DNA of 44,383 nt from Myxococcales bacterium (GCA_022563535.1 JADFNE010000036.1:1-44383); one strand, 5' to 3'; shown: positions 33,312 through 41,931, counted from the first letter of the stretch. Notes: generated by a model from the sequence alone, not told the origin. Program-made: numbers and translations.

Positions 33312-33388
33312 TGGCGCGCCCGGCACGACTCGAACGTGCGACCCTCGGCTCCGCAAGCCGATGCTCTATCCATCTGAGCTACGGGCGC
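33312..33388 (-). tRNA. tRNA-Arg (anticodon GCG)
   Basis: A full cloverleaf: acceptor GCGCCCG/CGGGCGC, D arm GCTC...GAGC, anticodon stem TCGGC/GCCGA with loop TTGCGGA, T arm GCACG-TTCGAGT-CGTGC, discriminator G and encoded CCA. The anticodon reads GCG, which pairs with CGC and CGU. Most bacteria use ACG (modified to inosine) here, so G34 is uncommon. It is the last of four co-oriented tRNA genes. Confidence 0.93.
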
Positions 33389-33478
33389 GTAAATTTTTCT
33401 GGATCCCAATTTAGCGGCGCCGCAGTCTAGCCCACGTTTGCGCCGATTTGACGCCGAATTGAATGTCTGGCGGGATCG

Positions 33479-33566
33479 TGGCGGAGAGAGTGGGATTCGA
33501 ACCCACGGTACCTTGCAGTACACACGCTTTCCAAGCGTGCGCCTTAAGCCGCTCGGCCATCTCTCC
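33479..33566 (-). tRNA. tRNA-Ser (anticodon GGA)
   Basis: Acceptor GGAGAGA/TCTCTCC, anticodon stem CACGC/GCGTG with loop TTGGAAA, a long class II variable arm, T arm GTGGG-TTCGAAT-CCCAC, discriminator G and encoded CCA. It reads UCC and UCU. Confidence 0.95.
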
Positions 33567-33661
33567 GTTTGTTGATTGCCTCGACTGATCCCGCTACTTC
33601 CTGTTTCTATCTCTACCTACTTCTCTTTTTATAATTACTGCAGTCTCTACTTCTGGAGCTC

Positions 33662-33751
33662 TGGCGGAGAGGGAGGGATTCGAACCCTCGATAGGCTTCC
33701 ACCTATACACCCTTAGCAGGGGCGCGCTTTCAGCCGCTCAGCCACCTCTCC
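33662..33751 (-). tRNA. tRNA-Ser (anticodon GCT)
   Basis: Acceptor GGAGAGG/CCTCTCC, anticodon stem CGCCC/GGGTG with loop CTGCTAA, a long variable arm, T arm GAGGG-TTCGAAT-CCCTC, discriminator G and encoded CCA. It reads AGC and AGU. Confidence 0.95.
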
Positions 33752-33873
33752 GCGCGCGAGACGATAACGTACCGAGCCCGTCCGGGATGTCGAAGTCCGC
33801 CGAATTTATCGGGAATTTGGCTGTCCGCCCGTACTTCGCGCAGCACCGTCGGGCGCTCGGGCTCACTGTCGAG

Positions 33874-33963
33874 TGGCGGAGAGGGAGGGATTCGAACCCT
33901 CGAGGGACGTGAATCCCTGCCGGTTTTCAAGACCGGTGCATTCAACCGCTCTGCCACCTCTCC
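33874..33963 (-). tRNA. tRNA-Ser (anticodon TGA)
   Basis: Acceptor GGAGAGG/CCTCTCC, anticodon stem CCGGT/ACCGG with loop CTTGAAA, a long variable arm, T arm GAGGG-TTCGAAT-CCCTC, discriminator G and encoded CCA. It reads UCA and other UCN codons by wobble. Acceptor and T arms are identical to the tRNA-Ser(GCT) gene, suggesting duplication. It is the first gene of the cluster. Confidence 0.95.
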
Positions 33964-34101
33964 GCGCAGAAATCTTGAGTGGCTAGACCGTATCTCGGGC
34001 CGGGCTTATTCAGCAACCCGGATTGAACCCGTCGCCAGCAAGCGTCCCGGTGAAGAACGGAGCGAAAATCCCGCTCTCGCGGCGACTCCCGTCATCCCTG
34101 C

Positions 34102-34893
34102 TCAGGTAGAAGCGCGGGCTCGGCTGTAGACCTGGAGCATTTCCCCGTTCTCACACACCACCACCGTTGCCCGCCAGTTTTCCAAAGCGTGATCCGCCTC
34201 TTGCTGGCCGATGAGTTCCACGAGGTGTGCGAAGTCGCTGGTCCGCAGCCGCTCGTACTCCTTCCTTACTTGAACCCGGTACCAATCGGAGCGGTCCAAC
34301 ACACTGACTTCGGCGAAGCCCGCTTCGCGCAGGGTCGCGTCCTGGCCGCGAACGGTCTCCATCGCGTAGGTGAGACCCTCCATCTCGAACCAGTACTTCA
34401 TCTCCTCGCTGTACTCTCCCTCGCTCTTCATCCAGTCGTAGCAGCTGAAGGTTCCGCCGGGTTTCAGCACGCGAAGAATCTCTCGGAAGATGCCGATCTT
34501 GTCGGCGATCTGGGTCACGCCGCCGGAACTCATGACGAGGTCGAAGGAGTTGTCGTCGAATGTCAGTGCTCCAGCTTTCACGACCTGAAAGTCGGTTCGA
34601 TCGCTGATGCCCAGCTTTGCTGCACGACTGCGCGCCCGCTCGATCAACGGAGCTTCGAGATCCGTGGCCACCACATGGGCTCTGTACTTCCCCGCCACGA
34701 TGCAGGCCGGCCCGCCGATCCCACAACCCAGGTCGAGCACGCGCCGGCCCTCGAGATTGAGGCCCTCGACCATCTTCGCAACATTGCCCTCGCCGCCGGG
34801 AGCCATGAAACCCTCGCCCCAGATCCACTCCAACATTGCGACCGTCGAGTCGTGGTACTCAATTTGGTGTTCCATGATTCGTACGAACTCCAT
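34102..34893 (-). CDS. SAM-dependent methyltransferase, phosphoethanolamine-methyltransferase-like
   Basis: A class I methyltransferase of 263 residues. Motif I is VLDLGCGIGGPAC and the acidic end of strand two is VVATDLEAP. Motif IV is FDLVMSSGGVTQIADK and the post-motif is LRVLKPGGTFSCYDWMKS. The N-terminal YHDSTVAMLEWIWGEGFMAPGG matches the 'Y......YE.IFG.GF.SPGG' entry of PMT-type enzymes that methylate phosphoethanolamine toward choline, and of related sarcosine/tocopherol methyltransferases. The substrate is thus likely a small amine but not proven. ATG 34893 is preferred; the open frame to 34995 overlaps the divergent gene's start. The second methyltransferase gene is transcribed away from it. 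Confidence 0.82.
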   Translation of the reverse strand: MEFVRIMEHQIEYHDSTVAMLEWIWGEGFMAPGGEGNVAKMVEGLNLEGRRVLDLGCGIGGPACIVAGKYRAHVVATDLEAPLIERARSRAAKLGISDRTDFQVVKAGALTFDDNSFDLVMSSGGVTQIADKIGIFREILRVLKPGGTFSCYDWMKSEGEYSEEMKYWFEMEGLTYAMETVRGQDATLREAGFAEVSVLDRSDWYRVQVRKEYERLRTSDFAHLVELIGQQEADHALENWRATVVVCENGEMLQVYSRARAST

Positions 34894-34964
34894 CTCGTCT
34901 GGGTTCGCTATTGTGGCAGAAACGTCTGGACGACGCTCCAGTAAATGAAGAGGCGGGTAGCGCA

Positions 34965-35735
34965 ATGGACACCTTGGAAAAAAACCAGAAAGCATTCACA
35001 GATCAGTCCCAGGGTTTCTCCCTCGACGGACAAACGTACGCAGATGCAGAAGGACTCGCCTGGATGCTCAAGGATCTCCCCGTATCCCTCGACGCGCAGG
35101 TTCTCGACATTGCGACGGGAACCGGTGAGTTCGCCCGGGCATTGGCGCCCCACGTCGAAAAGGTGATCGGGCTCGACGCGACAGACGCAATGCTGGAGCA
35201 GGGGAAGAAGTTCATCGAACAGGCTGGGATAGACAATATAATATTTCAGCAGGGAGTGGTACAGGAACTCCCCTTCGAGGACGAGACCTTCGACATCGTC
35301 TCATCGCGCTACGCGTTTCACCACTTTGCGGATCCGAAGCCCGTGATCTCGGAGATGGTCCGGGTCTGCAAGACGGGGGGCCACGTCATCATTGTCGACA
35401 TCGTCGTTCCCGACTCATCGACCGCCGCTGAGTACCATTACCACGAGTGGCTCTGTGACCCGTCCCACACGCGATGTCTCGAGGCCGATGAATTCCAGAC
35501 CTACTTTCGGCTCTTCGGGTTGGAGGTCGTGTCTACACGAACTCGGGCTCTTCCGGAGGAACTCGTCGAGTGGATGGACTTTTCTCTCACGGAGAAGAAT
35601 CGCCGTGAGGAGATCATCCGCGCCGTGCGAGCCGAACTGGCTGGCGGCCCGAAGACCGGGCTAACTCCGAGCGAAGAGGACTCCGTTCTCATGTTCCAGC
35701 AGGTCGATCTGTCGATCGTCGGGCGCAAGCTGTAA
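34965..35735 (+). CDS. SAM-dependent methyltransferase, UbiE/Methyltransf_11 type
   Basis: A class I methyltransferase of 256 residues: motif I VLDIATGTGEFARALAP, acidic strand-two end VIGLDATDAML, FDIVSSRYAFHHFADP and VRVCKTGGHVIIVDIVVPD. This pattern is typical of UbiE-like small-molecule methyltransferases. The C-terminal third is polar and variable. ATG 34965 is chosen where similarity begins, with AGAGGCGGG upstream; the open frame extends to 34911. It is divergent from the PMT-like gene, with a 70-base shared promoter region, so the two may act together. The substrate is unknown. Confidence 0.88.
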   Translation: MDTLEKNQKAFTDQSQGFSLDGQTYADAEGLAWMLKDLPVSLDAQVLDIATGTGEFARALAPHVEKVIGLDATDAMLEQGKKFIEQAGIDNIIFQQGVVQELPFEDETFDIVSSRYAFHHFADPKPVISEMVRVCKTGGHVIIVDIVVPDSSTAAEYHYHEWLCDPSHTRCLEADEFQTYFRLFGLEVVSTRTRALPEELVEWMDFSLTEKNRREEIIRAVRAELAGGPKTGLTPSEEDSVLMFQQVDLSIVGRKL

Positions 35736-35741
35736 CCGCCT

Positions 35742-35984
35742 CTACGCGCTGGGACGCCACGCGCGCAGCGAGAGCGCGGCTGCAACGAACAAGCCGGGAG
35801 TCAACAGGAGCGACAGGAAGCGTGGGCGACCCACGTTGAGGGTGACAAACACCCGGTCGCCGAAAATCATCATGATGACCTCGATGCGCCCCCCCCAGTC
35901 GTACAACGAGAGGATTCCGTGGGCGAGCCAGACCGCCAGGGAAACGAGCAGTATCGTTGCGACGACACTAAAAAGGCGCTTCAT
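35742..35984 (-). CDS. Small membrane protein
   Basis: Eighty residues with two hydrophobic segments (about 4-26 and 52-73) around a soluble loop (DWGGRIEVIMMIFGDRVFVTLNVGRPR). ATG 35984 has AGGTGG four to five bases upstream. The start overlaps the end of the preceding ORF by 17 bases, suggesting translational coupling. It converges with the UbiE-like gene, leaving only 6 bases between stops. I recognise no family. Confidence 0.55.
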   Translation of the reverse strand: MKRLFSVVATILLVSLAVWLAHGILSLYDWGGRIEVIMMIFGDRVFVTLNVGRPRFLSLLLTPGLFVAAALSLRAWRPSA

Positions 35985-36252
35985 CAATCCACCTGGTCAT
36001 CCGAGCCAAGCCCGCACGCGGCTCGAGCAGATCGGGAAACGGTTGGGTGTCAGAATGATTGGGACGGGTAGTCAGCGGCATCCATGGATCGTCCTCACGG
36101 GTGTAATCGGGCGGGAATGAATATTGCGAATCCGGCCAACCGACGCCTCGAAAGATCGGGGGCTGAGGTTCATCTGCTTTGTCCCCGGGGGCGATGCCCT
36201 GAGAGCCCGTATAATTGATGGCACTCACGTCCGGATCGCCTGTCCGGAGCAT
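35968..36252 (-). CDS. Hypothetical protein, Pro/Trp-rich
   Basis: A 94-residue frame rich in Pro, Asp, Trp and Tyr (PQPPIFRGVGWPDSQYSFPP, DDPWMPLTTRPN). It has no membrane segment and a codon usage like the real genes around it. The frame overlaps the following small membrane protein gene, as operon genes often do. The ribosome site before ATG 36252 is poor, and GTG 36228 is an alternative. It may be a short remnant of a longer gene. Confidence 0.4.
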   Translation of the reverse strand: MLRTGDPDVSAINYTGSQGIAPGDKADEPQPPIFRGVGWPDSQYSFPPDYTREDDPWMPLTTRPNHSDTQPFPDLLEPRAGLARMTRWIDEAPF

Positions 36253-36823
36253 CCGGACTCGTGGGATAGATGCACGAGGATGCCGGCGGAAATATGCATC
36301 AAAACGGATACAAAATTGCTACACAATTCCGTTCTTCCGTTAATTTGTTGAGGATCCTAAATATGACACCGTCTCCGACGAACTGAATCAAATAGTTACG
36401 ATCTCGCAAAATAACTCTTGTTGATTAGTCTGAACAGCGAGACACTGCGGTCCACCAAAGGCAGGCAAGGAGCGATTGATTGACGGTGACCGGCTACAAC
36501 GGGATCGACAATAAACGGCGGGGTGGCTACTGTGGCCGCACCGGTACCGTGCTCGATCCTACCAGTGCTCGATCCGTCGTTGTTGGTCCGGGGGGATCAC
36601 AAGGCACCGGGCATGATCACATGCGCGATTGGCGAGAGCCTCGCGCTCCCACCCCGGTTCAGTTCGTACATCTGTCCGCCCTAAGGTAAATCGGGCGGGA
36701 AGAGTCCGAAACTATCGAATATCGAACGCACGCGAGGTGCATTCGCGCTGCTGGGAAACTCGATGTGGCTAGAAGTAACACTGGCCCGTCGCGACAACAA
36801 TTGAAAGGTTCGGGGAGAATTTC
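36253..36823. other. Intergenic region upstream of the TonB cluster
   Basis: About 570 bases with no convincing gene. The part from 36290 to 36450 is distinctly AT-richer than its surroundings and should hold promoters for the TonB cluster (rightward) and the small ORFs (leftward). I find no Fur-type box or sigma-54 element. A short frame at 36480-36689 lacks similarity and is not called. Confidence 0.5.
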
Positions 36824-37636
36824 ATGAGGAGATCGAAGCGCCCTCTCGCGGGGCTGTTGGCCTTGGGAGTTCTATTGCTCCCCTTTTCGGCATACGCCGA
36901 GGCAATGCTGGAATTAGCGGTAGGGTCCCAACGCGAAGCGTTTGACAACGCCGTAGAGATCCGCGGCACGGCGAACACCGAGCTGGCCGAATCGCAGGTA
37001 CGCATCGAGGTTCTCAGCGACAAAACTGACGCGCTTCTCACTCAGTATCAGTCTGCGGTGCGACAACACGAGTCGTTGACCATTTACAACCGTCAGCTGG
37101 ATGCGCTGATCGAAGCGCAGGAAGTCGAGCGTTTGTCGCTCGTGGATCAGGTTGATCGGATTGAACTCGTGAGTCGGGACGTGACGCCGCTGATGCTGAG
37201 AATGATCGAGGCGCTGGATGTCTTCGTAGCGCTCGACATACCGTTCCTCGAGGAAGAGCGCTCAGACCGGATCCTCGATCTCCGCAAGCTGATGATTCGC
37301 GCAGACGTAACCGAAGCCGAGAAGTATCGCCGCATCATGGAGGCCTATCAGATCGAGAACGAATACGGCCGCACAATCGAAGCCTACCGCTCGACACACG
37401 CCAGCGGTGACAAGGAGGTGACCGTCAACTTCCTGCGCGTCGGACGCATCGCACTTGTCTATCAAACGCTCGACGAGTCCAAAGCAGGGGTTTGGAATCA
37501 GAAAATGCGGCGCTGGGAGCCGCTAGAGGGGAGCTTCCGTACAGCGATTCGACAGGGCTTGCGCATCGCGCGCAAGCAAGTCGCCCCAGATCTAATCGGG
37601 CTCCCGCTACCGGCGCCGGAAAAGGGAGATAGCTGA
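36824..37636 (+). CDS. DUF3450 periplasmic protein of a TonB system
   Basis: A signal peptide (RRSKRPLAGLLALGVLLLPFSAYA) leads into a coiled coil (about 45-120) and a compact C-terminal domain (MEAYQIENEYGRTIEAYRS, FLRVGRIALVYQTLDES, WNQKMRRWEPL) typical of DUF3450. Such proteins are encoded first in TonB clusters with an unusually long ExbB/TolQ-like protein (the TtpC type known from marine Vibrio) and are thought to help transmit energy across the periplasm. GGAGA precedes ATG 36824. The stop overlaps the next start by one base (TGATG), so the genes are translationally coupled. Confidence 0.88.
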   Translation: MRRSKRPLAGLLALGVLLLPFSAYAEAMLELAVGSQREAFDNAVEIRGTANTELAESQVRIEVLSDKTDALLTQYQSAVRQHESLTIYNRQLDALIEAQEVERLSLVDQVDRIELVSRDVTPLMLRMIEALDVFVALDIPFLEEERSDRILDLRKLMIRADVTEAEKYRRIMEAYQIENEYGRTIEAYRSTHASGDKEVTVNFLRVGRIALVYQTLDESKAGVWNQKMRRWEPLEGSFRTAIRQGLRIARKQVAPDLIGLPLPAPEKGDS

Positions 37637-39033
37637 TGCGGTTGCAATGTCAGATGCTGATCGGAAGAGGTGCCCTGGTGGCACTGTTGACACTCACCTT
37701 CTTTGTTACTGCGGCAGGGGCCCAGGAGCCGACCAACGGGATCAAGGTCGAAGCGAGTTCGCTCGACGAACTGCTGGACATGGTAAAGACGGGCTTCCGC
37801 CTCGAGCGTGAAGCCACCCAGAAGCGCGAGACAATCTTCGTGCAGGCGAAGGATCTGCAGGAAGAACTGCTCCGGGAGATCGAGGGCCGGGTCGCGACCG
37901 AAGAGGCTCGCGCCGAGCGACTGGAGACGACGTTCGCGATCAACGAAGAGAATCTCGCGAAGCTCGAGGACAACCTCGAACAACGACTCGGAACCATGGG
38001 CGAGCTGTTCGGCGTGGTCCGCCAGGTCGCGGGCGACATGCAGGCCCACGTCTGGGAATCAGTGACGAGTTCGCAGCTCCCGGACCGCGAGAAACTGCTC
38101 GAGAGACTCGGCCGAGGCAAGGAACTCCCGAAGACGGACGATCTCGAGAAGCTCTGGTTCGAGCTTCAGCGCGAGATGACCGAGCAGGGGAAGATCGTAA
38201 GCTACACGACCAACGTGCTCACGATGGACGGCGACGAGCACCCGCGCGAGGTAGTCCGCGCGGGTGTGTTCTCGGTCATTTCGGATGACAAGTACCTGGT
38301 CTGGGACCCGGATATCCAGAAGGTCCGCGAACTGAGCCGCCAGCCCCCGACGCGCTACCTCCAGACCGTAGGTCCGTACCAGGACAACACGGGTGAAGGC
38401 TTCACTCTCCTCGCGGTCGATCCGTCGCGCGGCTCGCTGCTCAACGCTCTGCTCGATTCCCCGAGCCCGACGGAGCGAGTCCAACAGGGCGGCTATGTCG
38501 GTTACGCAATCATTGTGATCGGCATCTTCGCGGGGGTGGTAGGAATCTCGAAATTGGTGACGCTGTCCCAGACGAACCGCAAGGTGAAGGCCCAACGCCT
38601 CCGCAACGACGCGAACCCGGACAACCCATTGGGTCGCGTGCTCCAGGTCTACGCGCAAAACCCGACGCTCGACCCCGAGGCCCTCGAGTTGCGGCTCGAC
38701 CAGCAGGTGATCGAAGAGGCGGACCAACTGGACCACAACATGTGGATCGTGCGCGTGGTCTCCGTGGTCGCGCCGCTCATGGGCCTGCTCGGTACCGTGA
38801 CCGGAATGATCAAGACCTTTCAAGCGATCACAATGTTTGGAGCCGGCGACCCGAAGATGATGGCGGGAGGCATCTCGGAAGCACTGGTCACGACCATGTT
38901 GGGACTCATCACGGCCGCGCCGCTCGTGCTGCTCTACGCGTTCATCTCGACCAGCCGCAAGCGGATCCTCGCGGTTCTGATGGGTCAGAGCGCCGGCCTG
39001 GTAGCGATGCGGATCGAAGAGCCCAATGTCTGA
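37636..39033 (+). CDS. Long MotA/TolQ/ExbB proton channel protein (TtpC-like)
   Basis: The 465 residues comprise a signal sequence, a periplasmic coiled-coil region (about 40-150) and a globular part (to about 280). The MotA/TolQ/ExbB channel follows, with helices near YVGYAIIVIGIFAGVVGI (about 292), VVAPLMGLLGTVTGMIKTF (about 378) and LVTTMLGLITAAPLVLLYAF (about 415). The long periplasmic extension distinguishes TtpC-type partners from ordinary ExbB. With ExbD it should conduct protons to power TonB. It overlaps the following exbB gene by 8 bases. Confidence 0.9.
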   Translation: MRLQCQMLIGRGALVALLTLTFFVTAAGAQEPTNGIKVEASSLDELLDMVKTGFRLEREATQKRETIFVQAKDLQEELLREIEGRVATEEARAERLETTFAINEENLAKLEDNLEQRLGTMGELFGVVRQVAGDMQAHVWESVTSSQLPDREKLLERLGRGKELPKTDDLEKLWFELQREMTEQGKIVSYTTNVLTMDGDEHPREVVRAGVFSVISDDKYLVWDPDIQKVRELSRQPPTRYLQTVGPYQDNTGEGFTLLAVDPSRGSLLNALLDSPSPTERVQQGGYVGYAIIVIGIFAGVVGISKLVTLSQTNRKVKAQRLRNDANPDNPLGRVLQVYAQNPTLDPEALELRLDQQVIEEADQLDHNMWIVRVVSVVAPLMGLLGTVTGMIKTFQAITMFGAGDPKMMAGGISEALVTTMLGLITAAPLVLLYAFISTSRKRILAVLMGQSAGLVAMRIEEPNV

Positions 39034-39553
39034 GATCGAGGCATATGCGGCGGTCCGCGACTTCGTTGAGACCGGGGGCGACGTGCTCCTTGTCATCGGA
39101 GTGGTGACCTTCTGGATGTGGATATTGATCCTAGAGCGCTACTGGTTCTTCTTCTGGGTTCACCCCGGGTCCGCAGATCAGGTTCAGCTAGAATGGGACG
39201 CGCGCGAGGACCATAAGAGCTGGGGCGCCCACAAGATTCGGCTACTGCTCCTCACGGACGTGGATATCGAACTCCAGCGCGGGCTTCAGATTATTGTGTC
39301 GCTGGTAGCGCTGTGCCCGATGCTGGGGCTGCTGGGAACCGTCACCGGCATGATCGAGGTGTTCGACGTAATGGCGAGTTCCGGCAGCGGAAATGTGCGC
39401 GGTATGGCCGGAGGCATTTCAAAGGCGACACTGCCGACAATGGCGGGAATGATGGCGGCGCTCTCCGGGCTGGTTTTCAGCGTTCAGCTCGAGCGTCGCG
39501 CGAAAAAAGAAGGCCGGCTGATGTCGGATCGACTGATCACCACGCACGTTTGA
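39026..39553 (+). CDS. exbB: ExbB-type proton channel protein
   Basis: A 175-residue ExbB/TolQ protein with the usual three helices: LLVIGVVTFWMWILILERYWFFF, VSLVALCPMLGLLGTVTGMIEVF, and ATLPTMAGMMAALSGLVFSVQL. ExbB and ExbD form the stator that couples the proton gradient to TonB. It overlaps the long TtpC-like gene by 8 bases and precedes exbD by 60 bases. Confidence 0.93.
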   Translation: MSEIEAYAAVRDFVETGGDVLLVIGVVTFWMWILILERYWFFFWVHPGSADQVQLEWDAREDHKSWGAHKIRLLLLTDVDIELQRGLQIIVSLVALCPMLGLLGTVTGMIEVFDVMASSGSGNVRGMAGGISKATLPTMAGMMAALSGLVFSVQLERRAKKEGRLMSDRLITTHV

Positions 39554-39612
39554 GCACTACACAGAGCTCGATAAAGTTCGTACAGCGAAGGCCCGAAGGA
39601 GAGACTCGATAG

Positions 39613-40023
39613 ATGCGGATGAACATGAACCAATTCGACGACGATAATGAAAACGAGGTGGATCTCACGCCGATGCTCGACGTCGTGTTCATCATGCTGA
39701 TCTTCTTCATCGTGACGGCTTCCTTCGTGAAGGAGTCCGGGATCGAGGTCAACAAGCCGAACGCGGTGACGGCCGAGCGCAAGGAAAAGGGCAACATCCT
39801 CGTAGCGATTTCAGCGGACAACCAAATCTGGATCGACCGACGCCAGGTCGACCCGCGGGCGTTGCGGGCGAACATCGAGCGCATGCACGCGGAAAACCCG
39901 AATGGCGCCGTTGTGATCCAGGCTGACACCGAGAGCAAGAACGGGTTGCTCGTCCTGGTGATGGACGCGGCACGCCAGGCAGGCGTGAAGAGCGTGTCGA
40001 TCGCCGCCGAAGTGGTTGAGTAG
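39613..40023 (+). CDS. exbD: ExbD/TolR biopolymer transport protein
   Basis: A 136-residue single-pass protein with the conserved NEVDLTPMLDVVFIMLIFFIV membrane entry, whose Asp in LTPMLDV is the proton-carrying residue, and a periplasmic domain ending ARQAGVKSVSIAA. The ribosome site (GGAGAG) precedes ATG 39613. The stop is 5 bases before the TonB start. Confidence 0.95.
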   Translation: MRMNMNQFDDDNENEVDLTPMLDVVFIMLIFFIVTASFVKESGIEVNKPNAVTAERKEKGNILVAISADNQIWIDRRQVDPRALRANIERMHAENPNGAVVIQADTESKNGLLVLVMDAARQAGVKSVSIAAEVVE

Positions 40024-40027
40024 GTGC

Positions 40028-40633
40028 ATGGCAATTCGACTTCTTTCAGTGACGATGGTGGCAGCGGCCATCACTTTTTCGCTCTTCTGGGCTATGCAGG
40101 CGCTAGTTGGAGTCGCTTGGGAGGCGATCGAAGCAAAGCCAGCACTCTCGATAGACTTTGTCCGGTTAAAGCGCGATACCTCGGCCGAGACAAAGAAGCG
40201 CGAGATCCCGGACCGGAAGAAGCCCGAAGCGCCGCCGCCGCCGCCGCAGATCAGCGTCACCGAGAACCTGAACCCCGACGATACGGCGGGCATGATCGTT
40301 CCCATGATCGAAGGCACACTCGATCTGGCGATTGCCGACCTGGGTACCGGGGGCTCCGACCGCGATGTGGTACCGCTGGTGCGCATCAAACCCCAGTACC
40401 CGATGAGCGCGAAGCAGCGCGGCATCGAGGGCTGGGTCGAACTCATGTACACGATCACGAAGGCAGGCACGGTCAAGGACATCAGAGTTACCGCCTCCCA
40501 TCCTGGATCGATCTTCAACAAGTCTGCAGTTCAGGCTGTGAGTAAGTGGAAGTACAATGCCAAAGTCGAGCAGGGAGTCGCAGTAGAGCGACCCGGTGTC
40601 CGGCAGCGAATCAAGTTCCAGCTACCGAGGTGA
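40028..40633 (+). CDS. tonB: TonB family protein
   Basis: TonB spans the periplasm and energises outer-membrane receptors. The 201 residues have an N-terminal membrane anchor (about 5-28), a Pro/Lys-rich segment (DRKKPEAPPPPPQ) shorter than in E. coli TonB, and a C-terminal TonB domain (IKPQYPMSAKQRGIEGWVEL, FNKSAVQAVSKWKY). The TtpC-type systems use such short TonBs. ATG 40028 is preferred over the in-frame TTG 40016, which overlaps exbD. Confidence 0.92.
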   Translation: MAIRLLSVTMVAAAITFSLFWAMQALVGVAWEAIEAKPALSIDFVRLKRDTSAETKKREIPDRKKPEAPPPPPQISVTENLNPDDTAGMIVPMIEGTLDLAIADLGTGGSDRDVVPLVRIKPQYPMSAKQRGIEGWVELMYTITKAGTVKDIRVTASHPGSIFNKSAVQAVSKWKYNAKVEQGVAVERPGVRQRIKFQLPR

Positions 40634-40637
40634 CAAG

Positions 40638-41912
40638 ATGAAGCGGTGGACCCTATCTCTGATTTCCTGCGCTTCGATTCTGGCATTGCTTTTGATCGCC
40701 ACTCCATCGATCGCCGAGGATGAGCTCGACCTCGAAGCCATAGGCGAGGAACGTGCTGAGAAGCGCGAGCGGTACAAGATACGCAAGCTCACCCAGGAGC
40801 GTCTCAACCCCGTAACCGAGTTCATCGAGGATGGGCAGTACGACGACGCCCGCATCAAGCTCGAAAAAATGAAGTTCAAACGCTTGAACGCGAATGAGCT
40901 GGCGTCCACGTACAAGTTCCTGGCATACGCCCATATGGGGCTGGAGCAACAAGGGAGGGCCGTTGGGTTCTTCGAAAAGGTGCTCGAGCAAGAAATCGTG
41001 CCCGTCCCTGACGAGGCCATCATTCGCTTCACCATCACGCAGATCCACGCGGGGAACCAAAATTGGGAGAAGGTCGAGAAATCCCTGCACGAATGGTTCA
41101 AATACGTAGACAAATCAAAGCTGAACGGAAACGGCCATTTCCTGCTCTCCATCTCGCACTACCGGCGCGACCAGTTCGACAAGGCGCTGGTTCCCGCGCT
41201 GAAGGCCCTGGAACTTTCAGGTAAGAAACCGCAAGAGCGCTTTCTGCAGTTGGTCGCCGCACTTTACCTTCAGACGGAGGACTACAGCAGCAGCATTCCC
41301 ATCCTCGAGTCGCTGCTGACCAACTATCCAAAGAAGCAGTACTGGATACAACTCGCACTCATCTACGGCGCCGAAGGAGATTACGGAGGCGCCCTGCGCA
41401 TCCAGCAACTTGCGTACACGCAGAATCTGCTCACCAAAAATGACGAGCTGCGCCGACTGGCGCGCACTCTCCTATACCATCAGCTGCCCTACTCGGCGGC
41501 TCAGGTGCTCGAGCGCGGCCTCGAAGAAAACCAGATCGAGATGGACCGCGATGTGCTCGAGCTTCTCGGGAACTCGTGGATCGCGGCCCGGGAGTACGAA
41601 AGATCCCTCGGTCCGCTCCAGCGGGCGGCAGACATGGCGGATGACGGAAGCCTCTACCTGCGCCTCGGGCAGGTCCGTGTACAGCGCGAGGACTGGACGG
41701 AGGCGACGGCGCTCATTGAGAAGGCACTCAAGAAGGGCGGCCTCGAAGATGAGGGCAGGGCGCAGTTGCTCCTCGGGATCTCGCACTACAGCGATGACCA
41801 CACCGAGAGTGCGCGCTCGGCTTTTCTGCTGGCGCAAAAGCATGAATCGAGCCGGAAAGACGCAAAGGCGTGGCTGGACCACATCGCCCGCCAAATCCGC
41901 GAGGAAGGCTGA
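40638..41912 (+). CDS. Exported TPR protein of the TonB cluster
   Basis: A signal peptide (MKRWTLSLISCASILALLLIATPSIA) and about nine tetratricopeptide-like helical repeats in 424 residues, for example RFLQLVAALYLQTEDYSSSI, ALIYGAEGDYGGALRIQQLA and SLYLRLGQVRVQREDWTEA. TPR proteins of this size are encoded last in TtpC-type TonB clusters and are proposed to assist the energy-transducing complex in the periplasm. GAGGTGA lies six bases before ATG 40638, four bases after the TonB stop. Confidence 0.88.
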   Translation: MKRWTLSLISCASILALLLIATPSIAEDELDLEAIGEERAEKRERYKIRKLTQERLNPVTEFIEDGQYDDARIKLEKMKFKRLNANELASTYKFLAYAHMGLEQQGRAVGFFEKVLEQEIVPVPDEAIIRFTITQIHAGNQNWEKVEKSLHEWFKYVDKSKLNGNGHFLLSISHYRRDQFDKALVPALKALELSGKKPQERFLQLVAALYLQTEDYSSSIPILESLLTNYPKKQYWIQLALIYGAEGDYGGALRIQQLAYTQNLLTKNDELRRLARTLLYHQLPYSAAQVLERGLEENQIEMDRDVLELLGNSWIAAREYERSLGPLQRAADMADDGSLYLRLGQVRVQREDWTEATALIEKALKKGGLEDEGRAQLLLGISHYSDDHTESARSAFLLAQKHESSRKDAKAWLDHIARQIREEG

Positions 41913-41931
41913 CATCCATCGGCCTCATTTG

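Noticed and set aside
36480-36689. 69-codon frame upstream of the TonB cluster
   Set aside because: No ribosome site, no similarity, and composition like the intergenic region around it.
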